From the NCBI RefSeq assembly GCF_028688855.1, contig NZ_JAQTXI010000003.1, forward strand, positions 124,001 to 188,000: 64,000 bases of DNA, written 5' to 3'. This document shows positions 48,517-58,383 of the stretch, piece after piece. How positions within the stretch are numbered: the stretch's first letter is position 1; each line of letters starts with the position of its first letter. Source of the stretch: Neomegalonema sp. (GTDB lineage: Bacteria > Pseudomonadota > Alphaproteobacteria > Rhodobacterales > Rhodobacteraceae). A program made the translations under genes and the position numbers. The notes below the pieces were generated by a model, which saw only the letters and a program-made list of their open reading frames with translations, was not told where the DNA came from and made no database searches.

Positions 48517-48554
48517 AAGGACGGCGCGGCGGGCCCGAGCCTCCCGCCGTCCTT
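48517..48554 (+). terminator. Hairpin between gyrA and the convergent secreted-protein gene
   Basis: AAGGACGGCG (48517-48526) and CGCCGTCCTT (48545-48554) form a 10-bp perfect stem with inner GC pairing. It could stop transcription from both sides, although the T run is short. Confidence 0.6.
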
Positions 48555-48671
48555 CATCCGGCGTGTCGGCGCGGCGATCCCGGACGGTCGTTTCGTCCGC
48601 CTCCGGGCGGAGAGGCGCGTCGGAGAACTCCGGCGGGCCTGGGATCAGAAGAGGCGGAAAAGCCGCTCCGC

Positions 48672-49289
48672 CTATTTCTTCCACCTGTCGATGACCCCGG
48701 ATCCCCAGGACTTGACGCCTTCGACCTTCTCTCTGGCTTCGGGCAGGATCTGGTCCTTCGTGTAGTCATAGGCGGATCCGGCGGCATCTCTGGCGGCGGG
48801 GACGATCCTGTCCTTTGCATATTCATATGAAGTCCCGATCGCCGAGGATGCGGCGGGGACGATCTTGTCCCTTGTATAGACGTATGAAGTTCCGATCGCC
48901 GCAGATGCGGCGGGGACCACGGTGTATCTCGTGAAGTCGACCGCATCCAGGACCGCCGGATAGGCATGGTCGACCGCCACATATCTGACGGCGGCGGCGG
49001 CTCCCGTCACGTCGCCCCAGAATTCCCTGGCCATGACCATCACGACATGGCCGACGGTCTCCACCTTGGACAGGCCCAGATCATGGGCTTCCTTGACGGA
49101 CAGAACGATCAGCGTTCCGTTGTCGATGATCCGGTACCAGGCCGCGCCGTTCTTGATGACGTAAATGGCGACCGTCTTGTATTCGACGTTGCTTGCGGGG
49201 TCTTTCGCATGCGCGGGACCCACATGCGCAATATTCGAGATCAGCAGGGCGGCGAACAGAGCGATGAAGCCGGTGAGTGTCTTTTTCAT
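48672..49289 (-). CDS. Secreted protein with three 19-residue repeats
   Basis: A 205-residue exported protein. Start at 49289 (MKKTLTGFIALFAALLIS) with GGAG upstream gives a Sec signal ending AHA; a longer reading spoils it. Residues about 30-110 are an ordinary domain (VEYKTVAIYVIKNGAAWYRI, TLIVLSVKEAHDLGL). Then come three near-identical units: VVPAASAAIGTSYVYTRDK, IVPAASSAIGTSYEYAKDR and IVPAARDAAGSAYDYTKDQ, followed by a partial fourth (ILPEAREK). The pattern suggests an amphipathic helical or beta-helical spacer. No family recognised. AT-rich upstream DNA. Confidence 0.68.
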   Translation of the reverse strand: MKKTLTGFIALFAALLISNIAHVGPAHAKDPASNVEYKTVAIYVIKNGAAWYRIIDNGTLIVLSVKEAHDLGLSKVETVGHVVMVMAREFWGDVTGAAAAVRYVAVDHAYPAVLDAVDFTRYTVVPAASAAIGTSYVYTRDKIVPAASSAIGTSYEYAKDRIVPAARDAAGSAYDYTKDQILPEAREKVEGVKSWGSGVIDRWKK

Positions 49290-49658
49290 TCGGGCGCTCC
49301 GGAATTTCATGGAATCAATCTGGACATGAAAAACATAGGGCGCCCCATCAATGCCCTCAATGGTGGAGTTTCATTTTGTAAAAAATCATTCACGATATTG
49401 TCGTCATCGAATTCTCCATATCGAATGGAGATTCCGGATTTTATCGAGCTCAGGGTTGCGGTCGGAGCCGCGCGCGGGATCAGGGCGAGCCTGCGCCTTC
49501 CTCGTCGAGGAGACGGCGCTTTCCTTGTCCCGTCCCAGAAGGGCGGAGGCCGCCGGAACGGGCCGTTCCGGGCGGGAGAAGGGGGAGAGGGCGGCGGAGT
49601 CCGCTTCCCGAGGCTCAGGCCTCCGGTTCGCCGGAAAGACGCCTGATCCGCCGGGCTC
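49290..49658 (-). other. 369-bp gene-free stretch upstream of the repeat-protein gene
   Basis: The part nearest the gene (about 49310-49455) is strongly AT-rich for this genome and includes a perfect inverted repeat TCTCCAT-N5-ATGGAGA (49413-49431), a possible operator. No clear sigma-70 boxes. The remainder is GC-rich without a supported gene and holds the 3' end region of the ABC operon. Confidence 0.55.
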
Positions 49659-50453
49659 TTACGACAGGAGCAGCTTGTCGTCGCGGATCTCTTCGCCGCG
49701 GACTTTGGAGAACATCTCCAGCAGATCGCCGATGGTCATGCTCTGGCGCTCCGGATCGGCGACGTCCAGCGCGATCCGGCCCTGATGCAGCATGATCGTC
49801 CGCGAGCCATGCGCGAGGGCGTCGGCCATGGAATGCGTCACCATCAGCGTGGTCAGGCCGTATTGCGCCACCACGTCGCGGGTCAGCTCCAGCACGAATT
49901 TCGCCATCCGCGGGTCCAGAGCCGCCGTATGCTCGTCGAGCAGCAGGATCCGGCTCGGCGCGAGGGTCGCCATCACGAGGCTCACCGCCTGACGCTGACC
50001 CCCCGACAACAGTCCGATCCGGTCGCCGAGTCGGTTCTCCAGCCCCAGACCCAGAGGCTTCAGCCGCTCGCGGAAGAGCGCCCGGCGCTCCTCGCGCACG
50101 GCCTTGCCGAAGCCGCGCCGCCCGCCGCGCTTGAGCGCCAGCGCCATGTTCTCCTCGATGCTCAGCGTGGCGCAGGTGCCCGCGAGCGGATCCTGAAACA
50201 CCCGCGCCGCCAGCTTCGCCCGTTTGTGCACCGGCTGGAAGGTCACCTCCTGATCCTCGATCCGGATGCGGCCCTGCGTGGGGGCCGCCTCGCCCGAGAG
50301 CGCCCCGAGCAGCGTCGATTTCCCCGCGCCGTTCGAGCCGATCACCGTGACGAAGGCGCCCGTCGGAATGGTCAGCGAGACGCCCCGCAGCGCATGGTTC
50401 TCGATGGCCGTGCCCGGATTGAACACCACATGCAGATTCTCGACGCTGATCAT
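49659..50453 (-). CDS. ABC transporter ATPase (TrpZ-like)
   Basis: A 264-residue ATPase with Walker A VIGSNGAGKSTLLGALSG (about residues 38-55), a Q-loop in ARVFQDPLAGT, signature LLSGGQRQAVSLVMATL, Walker B RILLLDEHTAALDP and H-loop TLMVTHSMADAL. The DEHTAALDP form is typical of the DUF534/TrpXYZ-type systems. It is the last gene of the importer operon and overlaps the permease by 4 bases. Confidence 0.87.
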   Translation of the reverse strand: MISVENLHVVFNPGTAIENHALRGVSLTIPTGAFVTVIGSNGAGKSTLLGALSGEAAPTQGRIRIEDQEVTFQPVHKRAKLAARVFQDPLAGTCATLSIEENMALALKRGGRRGFGKAVREERRALFRERLKPLGLGLENRLGDRIGLLSGGQRQAVSLVMATLAPSRILLLDEHTAALDPRMAKFVLELTRDVVAQYGLTTLMVTHSMADALAHGSRTIMLHQGRIALDVADPERQSMTIGDLLEMFSKVRGEEIRDDKLLLS

Positions 50454-51376
50454 GAGGCGGCTCCCTTGCGGGCGGCGCGCTGACGCATCTCGGCGCGGAT
50501 CTTCGGGGCGATCAGCGCCGCCGCCACGATCAGCGCCGTGATCAGGTTGAGATCCGAGGCCTGAAGCCCCACCGAGCCCAGATTCTGCATCGCCACCGCC
50601 AGAGCCAGCCGATAGATGATCGAGCCCAGCACGCAGGCCGTCAGCACCACCCAGATGCGTCCGCTGCGGAAGAAGGTCTCGCCGAGCACCACCGCCGCCA
50701 GGCCGAAGACGATGGTGCCCGCCCCCGAAGTCACGTCGGCGAAGCCGCTGGTCTGCGCGAAGAGCGCCCCCGCCAGAGCCACGAGGCCGTTCGACAAGGC
50801 GAGTCCGAAATAGGTGTAGGCGCGGGAATCGGCGCCCTGGGCGCGCAGCATCCGGGCGTTGACGCCCGTCGCCCGCAGCGCGAGTCCGAAATCGCTGACG
50901 AACAGCAGCGTCAGCAGCCCCGTCACGAGCAGAACCACCAGCCCCACCGCCAGAGGCCGCGCGTAAAGCCCCGAAAGCCCCATCTGCGCGAAGGGGGTGA
51001 CGATGGTCTCCTGACCCAGCAGCGAGAGGTTCGGCGCGCCCATCACCCGGATGTTGATCGAGAACAGCGCGATCATCGTCAGGATCGAGGCGAGGATGTG
51101 CAGCACCCCGAAGCGGATCGCCAGAACGCCCGTCGCCAGACCCGCCAGAGCTCCCGCCCCCAGAGCCGCCAGACAGGCCAGCCAGGGATTCCATCCCCCG
51201 AGGATCAGCACCGCCGCCACGCCCGCCCCGAGCGGAAAGCCGCCGTCCACGGTCAGGTCGGGGAAGTCGAGCGCCCGGAAGGTGAGGAAGACGCCAAGGC
51301 CCACAAGGCCGAAGATCAGACCCAGCTCGATGGCGCCCCAGAAGGCGTAGGCGTTGATGAGGTTGAAGAAAGTCAT
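50450..51376 (-). CDS. ABC transporter permease (TrpY-like)
   Basis: A 308-residue inner-membrane permease with about nine hydrophobic helices. The N-terminus (YAFWGAIELGLIFGLVGLGVFLTFRALDFPDLTVDG) is characteristic of the branched-chain-type permeases that work with DUF534 binding proteins. The loop LALRATGVNARMLRAQGADSRAY contacts the ATPase. It lies 213 bp downstream of the binding-protein gene, with a hairpin in the gap. Confidence 0.87.
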   Translation of the reverse strand: MTFFNLINAYAFWGAIELGLIFGLVGLGVFLTFRALDFPDLTVDGGFPLGAGVAAVLILGGWNPWLACLAALGAGALAGLATGVLAIRFGVLHILASILTMIALFSINIRVMGAPNLSLLGQETIVTPFAQMGLSGLYARPLAVGLVVLLVTGLLTLLFVSDFGLALRATGVNARMLRAQGADSRAYTYFGLALSNGLVALAGALFAQTSGFADVTSGAGTIVFGLAAVVLGETFFRSGRIWVVLTACVLGSIIYRLALAVAMQNLGSVGLQASDLNLITALIVAAALIAPKIRAEMRQRAARKGAAS

Positions 51377-51555
51377 GGGATCTTTCGCACGTCGTCGGTT
51401 GCGCGTGAAGACGCCGCGCCGGAAGGGCGGGCGCGGCGGGGAAGGGGGCGACCGGCGCGCGCGCAGCCCTCGGCCGAGGGCTCCCGATCCCCGTCCGGAA
51501 CCTCCGCTCCGCAGGGCGGATCATGCGGGAGGCCCCGGCTCGCCGTCCTGACGCC

Positions 51556-51578
51556 CGGGAGCCGGAAGCCGGCTCCCG
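51556..51578 (-). other. Perfect hairpin after the binding-protein gene, inside the operon
   Basis: CGGGAGCCGG-AAG-CCGGCTCCCG lies 11 bp past the stop of the binding-protein gene and has no T run. Such structures often protect the upstream message, so that the binding protein is made in excess over permease and ATPase. Confidence 0.6.
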
Positions 51579-51589
51579 GATCGCCGGGA

Positions 51590-52642
51590 TCACTCGGCGG
51601 GGACGGCCTCGGCGGGCGCCTCTTCGGCGGCCTCCTCCGCAGCGGGCTCTTCGGCGGCGGCTTCCTCGGCGGCGGGAGTGACGCGGGCGAGCAGCGCCTC
51701 CGGCAGCGTGATCCCGAGCGCTTCGGCGGCTTCGAGGTTCACCTTCAGATCCGTGCCGACCGCCACGCGGGCGGGCAGATCGGCGGGCTTCTTGCCCTTC
51801 AGGATCTGCACGACGTAATCGGCGGTCTGCACGCCGACCTGATAATAATCGAAGCCGAGCGCCGCCACGGCGCCGCTGGCGACGAAGCTGGTCTCGCCGC
51901 CGATCACCGGAGTCTTCGAGGCCCCGGCGCCGTTGACCAGCGCGTCGATGGCCGAAGCCACGGTGTTGTCGGTAGGGGCGTAGATGACGTCCACGCGCGG
52001 GCCGAGGCCCTGGGCGGCGCTCTGGACCTCGGAGGTGCGCGAGGCGGTGGCCTCGACCACCGTGAAGCCCTGGCCCGGCGCGGCGGCCTTCAGCGCCGCG
52101 ACCAGAACCACGGCGTTGGCCTCGCCGGGATTGTAGACGACGCCGATGGTCTTGGCCTGGGGCAGGATCTCGCGGATGAGCTTCACGTGATCGGCCACCG
52201 GCGACAGGTCGGAGAGGCCCGTGACGTTGCCGCCGGGCTTCGCGAGGCTCGCCACCAGCTTGGCGGCCACCGGATCGGTGACGGCGGTGAAGACGATGGG
52301 GATGTCCTGGGTGGCGGCGGCCAGAGCCTGAGCCGTCGGGGTGGCGATGCCGACCAGAACCGCCGGATTCTCGCCGACGAACTGGCGCGCGATCTGCGCG
52401 GCCACCGCCGGATTGCCCTGGGCGGTCTGATAGGAGAAGCGGATGGTGTCGCCGGCGCGGTATCCGGCGGCGTCCAGCCCGTCGATGAGGCCCCGTCGGG
52501 CGGCGTCCAGCGCGGGATGCTCGACGATCTGCGAGACGGCGATCAGGGGTCGCTCCTGAGCCATGGCGCCGCCGAAGGGAAGCGAGACGAGGCTTGAAGC
52601 CGCCAGCAGAACTGAGCCAATAAGGAAAGGACGACGGATCAT
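51590..52642 (-). CDS. DUF534/TrpX-family ABC substrate-binding protein
   Basis: A 350-residue periplasmic binding protein. The Sec signal (residues 1-28, ending AMAQE) is followed by RPLIAVSQIVEHPALDAARRGLIDGL, AATQDIPIVFTAVTDPVAAKLV, GNVTGLSD and VIYAPTDNTVASAIDALV, the pattern of the ABC-substrate family that includes tryptophan/tyrosine receptor TrpX. The last 30 residues are an acidic Ala/Glu tail (EEAAAEEPAAEEAAEEAP) absent from typical members. GGGAGG before the ATG. Ligand unknown; an aromatic amino acid is plausible. Confidence 0.86.
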   Translation of the reverse strand: MIRRPFLIGSVLLAASSLVSLPFGGAMAQERPLIAVSQIVEHPALDAARRGLIDGLDAAGYRAGDTIRFSYQTAQGNPAVAAQIARQFVGENPAVLVGIATPTAQALAAATQDIPIVFTAVTDPVAAKLVASLAKPGGNVTGLSDLSPVADHVKLIREILPQAKTIGVVYNPGEANAVVLVAALKAAAPGQGFTVVEATASRTSEVQSAAQGLGPRVDVIYAPTDNTVASAIDALVNGAGASKTPVIGGETSFVASGAVAALGFDYYQVGVQTADYVVQILKGKKPADLPARVAVGTDLKVNLEAAEALGITLPEALLARVTPAAEEAAAEEPAAEEAAEEAPAEAVPAE

Positions 52643-52778
52643 GCGAGACCTCCCGAAGCGCGTCAGAGCGCGCGGACCTGTGCGGCCCGCAGGCCGGTTT
52701 CACAAAATGTAACGGAAACCTCCGAAGGCGCGCAAGCCTCGCGCCATTCCGGAGAGGACCGGCGAAAGGGAGAGGAAC

Positions 52779-54494
52779 ATGGCGCGCAGCGGCGGAAGGC
52801 TTCTGGTCGAGGCCCTGGAGGAGCAGGGGACGGAGCGCGTCTTCTGCGTGCCCGGCGAAAGCTATCTGGAGGCTCTGGACGCGCTGAGGGATTCGAAGAT
52901 CCGCCTGATCGTCGCCCGCCAGGAGGGCGGCGCCGCCCTGATGGCCGAAGCCGAGGGCAAGATGAGCGGACGCCCCGGCATCTGCTTCGTGACGCGCGGC
53001 CCCGGCGCGACCAACGCTTCGGCGGGGGTGCATGTGGCGCGTCAGGACTCCACGCCGATGATCCTCTTCGTGGGCCAGGTGGAGCGGGCGCATCTCGGCC
53101 GCGAGGCCTTTCAGGAGGTGGACATGGCCGCCTTCTTCGGGCCTCTGGCGAAATGGGCCGCGACCATCCCCGACGCCGACCGCATTCCGGAATACGTCTC
53201 GCGGGCCTTCCATGTGGCGATGAGCGGGCGTCCGGGTCCGGTGGTCCTCGCCCTGCCCGAGGACATGCTCGTCGACCGGACGGAGGCCGCCGTCCCGCGC
53301 CGCGTCGAGGCCGCGGAGCAGACTCCGAGCGCCGCGCAGATCGAATGGGTGCGGCGGTTGCTCTCGATCTCGCGCCGCCCGACGCTGATCGCCGGGGGCT
53401 CGCGCTGGACGCCCGAGGCCGTGCGGGCGCTGCGGGCGGTCGCCGAGCGCTGGATGCTGCCCGTGGCCTGCTCCTTCCGTCGCCAGAGCCTCTTCGACAA
53501 CGAGCATCCGCTCTATGCGGGGCATCTGGGGCTCGGGCTGGACGGCGCCTTGCGCAAGCGCGTCGAGGCTTCGGATCTGGTGATCCTGCTCGGCGGGCGC
53601 TTCAGCGAGATCCCGAGCCAGGGCTACGAGCTGCTGAAGGTTCCGAGCCCCGATCAGCGGCTGATCCACATCCATCCCGATCCCGACGAACTGGGCCGGG
53701 TCTATGCGCCGAATCTCTCCGTCTGCGCGACGCCGGGGGGCTTCCTCGGGGCGCTGCACGAGGCCGAGGGCCCGCCCTCGACGCCGCTCTGGGCGCCCGA
53801 GGCCGCCCGGCCTCACGCCGCCTTCGAGATCTGGAGCGCCCTCCCCGAGACGACGCCGGGGCCTCTGGCCATGGAGGCGGTCATGGCCCATCTGCGCGAG
53901 ACGACTCCCAATGACGCGATCACCACCAACGGCGCCGGGAATTACGCCGCCTGGCTGCATCGCCACTGGCGCTGGCGGCGCTACGGAACCCAGCTCGCCC
54001 CGACTTCGGGCAGCATGGGCTACGGCCTGCCCGCCGCCGTCGCGGCGAAGCTGCGCCATCCGAAGCGGGAGGTCCTCTGCTTCGCCGGAGACGGCTGCTG
54101 GCAGATGACCATGCAGGAGCTGGGGACGGCCGCTCAGGAGGGGGCGGCGCTTCTGGCCCTGATCTGCGACAACGGCCAGTACGGCACGATCCGCATGCAT
54201 CAGGAGCGCGCCCATCCGGGCCGCCAGAGCGGCACCGCCCTGAAGAACCCCGATTTCGCCGCCGTCGCCCAGGCCTATGGCGTCTTCGGCCAGAGGGTCG
54301 AGCGCAACGAGGACCTCCCCGAGGCCCTCGCCGCCGCCCGCGCCGCGACCGCCGCGGGGCGGCCCGCCGTGCTGCATCTGATCCTCGATCCGGAGGCCAT
54401 ATCGCCGGGCCGCAGACTGGAGCGCGTCGCGGAGGCGGGCGCCGGATTCCGCGCCGACTCCGCCCTTCCCGACGCCGAGCCGGAGCCGCTCTGA
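52779..54494 (+). CDS. Acetolactate synthase-like thiamine-diphosphate enzyme
   Basis: A 571-residue ThDP enzyme with the three-domain layout of acetolactate synthase. The catalytic Glu lies in IVARQEGGAALMAEA (about residues 45-59), followed by CFVTRGPGATNASAGVH. The C-terminal ThDP motif runs from CFAGDGCWQMTMQELGTA to LICDNGQYGTI. No small regulatory subunit is nearby, so a catabolic 2-oxo acid or sulfo-compound role is as likely as branched-chain synthesis. It is divergent from the ABC importer, whose ligand might be related. Confidence 0.82.
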   Translation: MARSGGRLLVEALEEQGTERVFCVPGESYLEALDALRDSKIRLIVARQEGGAALMAEAEGKMSGRPGICFVTRGPGATNASAGVHVARQDSTPMILFVGQVERAHLGREAFQEVDMAAFFGPLAKWAATIPDADRIPEYVSRAFHVAMSGRPGPVVLALPEDMLVDRTEAAVPRRVEAAEQTPSAAQIEWVRRLLSISRRPTLIAGGSRWTPEAVRALRAVAERWMLPVACSFRRQSLFDNEHPLYAGHLGLGLDGALRKRVEASDLVILLGGRFSEIPSQGYELLKVPSPDQRLIHIHPDPDELGRVYAPNLSVCATPGGFLGALHEAEGPPSTPLWAPEAARPHAAFEIWSALPETTPGPLAMEAVMAHLRETTPNDAITTNGAGNYAAWLHRHWRWRRYGTQLAPTSGSMGYGLPAAVAAKLRHPKREVLCFAGDGCWQMTMQELGTAAQEGAALLALICDNGQYGTIRMHQERAHPGRQSGTALKNPDFAAVAQAYGVFGQRVERNEDLPEALAAARAATAAGRPAVLHLILDPEAISPGRRLERVAEAGAGFRADSALPDAEPEPL

Positions 54495-54602
54495 CGCCGC
54501 AGGCCGCCTCTTCGCGCCCCCCAAGCTCTTGACCCTCAAGGGGCGGCGCGATACCTCCGGCTGGTCAGGCTTTCCTGAAGCCTCTTCCGAGGAGACCGAC
54601 TC

Positions 54603-55762
54603 ATGACCTCCGGCCCCTTCGCGCGTTACGAGGCGCTCCGCGCCGAGGGCCTGCTGGCCGAAGACGCGCCTCAGCGCGCGGTCGCGCAGAAGATTCAGGA
54701 TCTCCACGAGCGGCTCGAGGCATGGACTCCGCCGCCTCTGCCCGGCGAGGGCGGCGGCGGCAAGCCCTGGCGCTTCGCCTTCCTGAAGAAGCCCGCCTCC
54801 TCGCCGCAGACTCCGCGCGGACTTTACATCTGGGGCGGGGTGGGGCGGGGCAAGACCATGCTCATGGACCTCTTCTTCGAGGAGGCCCCCGTCGAGCCCC
54901 GGCGCCGGGTGCATTTCCACGCCTTCATGCGCGAGATCCACCAGCGCCTCGCCGAGGCGCGTCAGAGCGGCGTGGCCGATCCGGTGCCTCCGGTGGCGCG
55001 GGGCGTGGCCGAGAGCGCGCGGCTGCTCTGCTTCGACGAGATGGAGGTCTCGGACATCGCCGACGCCATGATTCTCGGGCGGCTCTTCGAGGCCTTGTTC
55101 GCTCTGGGCGTGGTGGTGGTGACCACCTCCAACCGCCATCCGGCGGATCTCTACAAGGACGGGCTCAACCGCGACAGCTTCAAGCCCTTCATCGCCCTGA
55201 TCCAGGAGCGCATGGAGGTGGTGGAGCTGGTCGGGGCGCGGGATCACCGCATGGCGGGCCTGGCCTCCAACGAGGCCTGGTTCGGCGGCCCCGTCGCCGA
55301 GGCCACGATCCACGTGGATGAGATCTGGCGCCGCCTGACCGACGGGGCCACGGGCGCCTCCGAGGCGCTGCGGGTGCAGGGGCGCGACGTGGTGATCCCC
55401 CGCGCCTGGGACGGCGTGGCGCGGGCGACCTTCGGCGATCTCTGCGCGCGGCCTCTGGGGCCTGCGGATTACCTCGCCATCGCCGACCGCTACCACACCC
55501 TGATTCTGGAGCGCGTGCCGCTGCTCGGCCCGGCCCGCCGCAACGAGGCCCGGCGCTTCATCACCCTGGTCGACGTGCTCTATGATTCCGGACGTCGCCT
55601 GATCATCTCCGCGACGGGCGAGCCCGAAGACCTCTACGTCTCGGGAGACGGCGCCTTCGAGTTCGGGCGCACCGTCAGCCGCCTGAACGAAATGCGCTCC
55701 GCCGAATGGCTGGAGACCTTCGCCGACGCCCGCGCCCAGGCCGCCGAAGAGGAGACCCACGC

Positions 55763-55766
<4 letters not shown>
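54603..55766 (+). CDS. zapE: Cell division ATPase ZapE (AFG1-like)
   Basis: A 387-residue P-loop ATPase that acts at the Z-ring and is related to mitochondrial AFG1. Walker A is LYIWGGVGRGKTMLMDLFF (about residues 74-92), Walker B ARLLCFDEMEVSDIADAMILGRL, sensor-1 VVVTTSNRHPADLYKDGLNR, and the conserved FITLVDVLYD near the end. Normal length. Its stop overlaps the bcp start (ATGA). Confidence 0.94.
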
Positions 55767-56302
<536 letters not shown>

Positions 56303-56492
56303 AAGAGCCCGTCGCCGGAGGGGGAAGCCGGTTGACGGAAATCCGGGGATCTCGCCTGAAAGTCGATCTCCTGTCCGTCGAGGGCGGGCTGTTTACTTGA
56401 TTTTACCGGATGGATCGGAAAATCTCGGGGCGATCCGTCATGTTCAGGACTCTCCTTCGGGTCCCCGTCCCCACCAGTTCGAGGCCGTCCAG

Positions 56493-57014
56493 ATGTTCTC
56501 CAAATCCAAGCTCAACGCGCCCATCGACACGCAGGAGCCGGAGACGCAGCGTCCGGTCTCTCCCGGCTCCGTCTTCGGAACCTCCAGCCCTGTGAGTCCG
56601 CCCATGAACGCCTCCGCTCCCGCTCCCGCCAGCTCCGCCGTGGCGCGGCGGTCGGTGACCTCGCTGATTTCGGCGGATCTGACCATCCGGGGCGATCTCG
56701 TCGCCGAGGGAGACGTCCAGATCGAGGGCGTCATCGAGGGCGACATCCGTTCGGGCATGGTGACCGTCGGCGAGACCGCCGTGATCCGCGGCGAGATCGT
56801 CGCCGACGACGTGGTGGTCAACGGACGCGTGATCGGCCGCATCCGGGGCAACAAGGTGCGGCTCTCCAATTCGGCCCATGTTCAGGGCGACATCCTGCAC
56901 AAGAGCATCGCCATCGAGGCGGGCGCCCATTTCGAGGGCTCGGTGCAGCGCGCCGAAAATCCTCTGGGCGATCAGGAGGTGCGTCAGATTCCCGGGCCCC
57001 ATCACCAGGGCTGA
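56493..57014 (+). CDS. Bactofilin (BacA-like)
   Basis: A 173-residue cytoskeletal protein that polymerises without nucleotide and anchors cell-wall enzymes or stalk/curvature machinery. It starts MFSKSKLN, like Caulobacter BacA (MFSK), after GAGG; a TTG at 56397 would add 32 less typical residues. After a Pro/Ser tail the core (about residues 55-155) is the right-handed beta-helix: SLISADLTIRGDLVAEGDVQIEGVIEGDI, MVTVGETAVIRGEIVADDVVVNGRVIG, VRLSNSAHVQGDILHKSIAIEAGAHFEG. The end HHQG is unremarkable. Confidence 0.9.
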   Translation: MFSKSKLNAPIDTQEPETQRPVSPGSVFGTSSPVSPPMNASAPAPASSAVARRSVTSLISADLTIRGDLVAEGDVQIEGVIEGDIRSGMVTVGETAVIRGEIVADDVVVNGRVIGRIRGNKVRLSNSAHVQGDILHKSIAIEAGAHFEGSVQRAENPLGDQEVRQIPGPHHQG

Positions 57015-57150
57015 ACCGGGACTCGCGGAGAAGATCCGGGCGTCGCGGAGCTGCGCGGCGCCCTGCGTCCGGAGGAGGGGGAGGGCGGACGGGCCCCCCC
57101 GCCCCGAGATCTCCCGCCCGAGGGTCCCGCCTGAGGGATCCTGAAGGCCC

Positions 57151-58275
57151 TTACGCGCCCTGGGCGTCGGCGCGGCTCTTGCCGGCGGCGTCGGCGGCCA
57201 GCGAGGCGCCCATGAAGTCGTCGAGATCGCCGTCGAGCACGCCCTGCGAATCCGAGGTCTCATGCCCGGTGCGCAGGTCCTTCACCATCTGGTAGGGCTG
57301 GAGGACGTAGCTGCGGATCTGGTGTCCCCAGCCGTTTTCGCCCTGGGAGTCGCGCATGGCGGCGTCGGCGTCGGCGCGCTTCTGGAGCTCCATCTCGTAG
57401 AGCCGCGACTTCAGCGCCTTCATGGCGATGTCGCGGTTCTGATGCTGCGACTTCTCCGAGCTGGTGACGACGATTCCGGTCGGCAGATGGGTGATGCGCA
57501 CCGCCGAATCGGTCTTGTTGACGTGCTGGCCGCCCGCGCCCGAGGCGCGCATGGTGTCGATGCGGATGTCCTTGTCCTGGACCTCGATCACGATGGTGTC
57601 GTCGACCACCGGATAGCACAGCACCGAGGAGAAGGAGGTGTGCCGCCGCGCCTGGCTGTCGAAGGGCGAGATGCGCACCAGACGATGCACCCCCGTCTCG
57701 TTCTTGAGCCAGCCATAGGCGTTTTCGCCCTTGATCTGATAGGTGGCCGACTTGAGCCCGGCCTCTTCGCCGAGGGTCTCCTCCATCAGCTCGACCTTGT
57801 AGCCGCGCTTTTCGGCCCAGCGCAGATACATGCGCGAGAGCATCAGCGCCCAGTCGCAGGATTCGGTTCCGCCCGCTCCGGCGTGGACTTCGAGGAAGGC
57901 GTCGTTGCCGTCGGCCTCTCCGGAGAGCAGGGCCTCCATTTCGGCGCGATGGGCCTTTTCGCGCAATTCGCCGAGGGCGGCCTCGGCTTCGGAGACGATT
58001 TCGGAATCGCCCTCGGCCTCGCCGAGCTCGATGAAGCCGAGATTGTCCTCCAGCCCGCCTTCGAGCGCCCGGTAGCCGTCGATGGATTCCTCCAGGATCC
58101 GCCGGTCGCGCATGACCTGCTGCGCCTTCGCCGGATCGTTCCAGAGATCCGGAGCCTCCGCGCGGGCGTTGAGCTCCTCCAGACGCAGGGGCGCGGTCTC
58201 CCAGTCCAGCCGGCGACGCAGCAGGGCCAGGGACTGGCGAATCTCTTCGACGACGCTTTGCGTTTCGGCGCGCAT
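57151..58275 (-). CDS. prfB: Peptide chain release factor 2
   Basis: A 374-residue factor that ends translation at UAA and UGA. The SPF anticodon-like motif is in [18 protein letters not shown], the catalytic GGQ in [23 protein letters not shown], and [22 protein letters not shown] is also typical. The frame is continuous, so the programmed frameshift found in E. coli prfB is absent, as usual in alphaproteobacteria. It ends the amiC-mrcA-prfB series and has a promoter of its own. Confidence 0.97.
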   Translation of the reverse strand: MRAETQSVVEEIRQSLALLRRRLDWETAPLRLEELNARAEAPDLWNDPAKAQQVMRDRRILEESIDGYRALEGGLEDNLGFIELGEAEGDSEIVSEAEAALGELREKAHRAEMEALLSGEADGNDAFLEVHAGAGGTESCDWALMLSRMYLRWAEKRGYKVELMEETLGEEAGLKSATYQIKGENAYGWLKNETGVHRLVRISPFDSQARRHTSFSSVLCYPVVDDTIVIEVQDKDIRIDTMRASGAGGQHVNKTDSAVRITHLPTGIVVTSSEKSQHQNRDIAMKALKSRLYEMELQKRADADAAMRDSQGENGWGHQIRSYVLQPYQMVKDLRTGHETSDSQGVLDGDLDDFMGASLAADAAGKSRADAQGA

Positions 58276-58317
58276 GGGCGGGGACTTTCAAATTCGGATC
58301 TTGGCGATGTCGGAGGT

Positions 58318-58346
58318 TATATAGCCGCGCCGGGAGATGGGGTAAA
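58318..58346 (-). promoter_or_regulatory. Probable sigma-70 promoter of prfB
   Basis: On the minus strand TTTACC (58341-58346) and TATATA (58318-58323) are 17 bp apart, in the gap between mrcA and prfB. Transcription would start near 58311, about 36 nt before the prfB start. Confidence 0.55.
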
Positions 58347-58383
58347 GACCGCCTCCCCCGACGCGATCCGCAAGGCCCGGGAG

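Noticed and set aside
49659..55760. Single 2033-codon minus frame suggesting a giant fusion
   Set aside because: Only the left end codes for the ATPase; the rest is antisense or out of frame to the permease, binding protein, ThDP enzyme and zapE.
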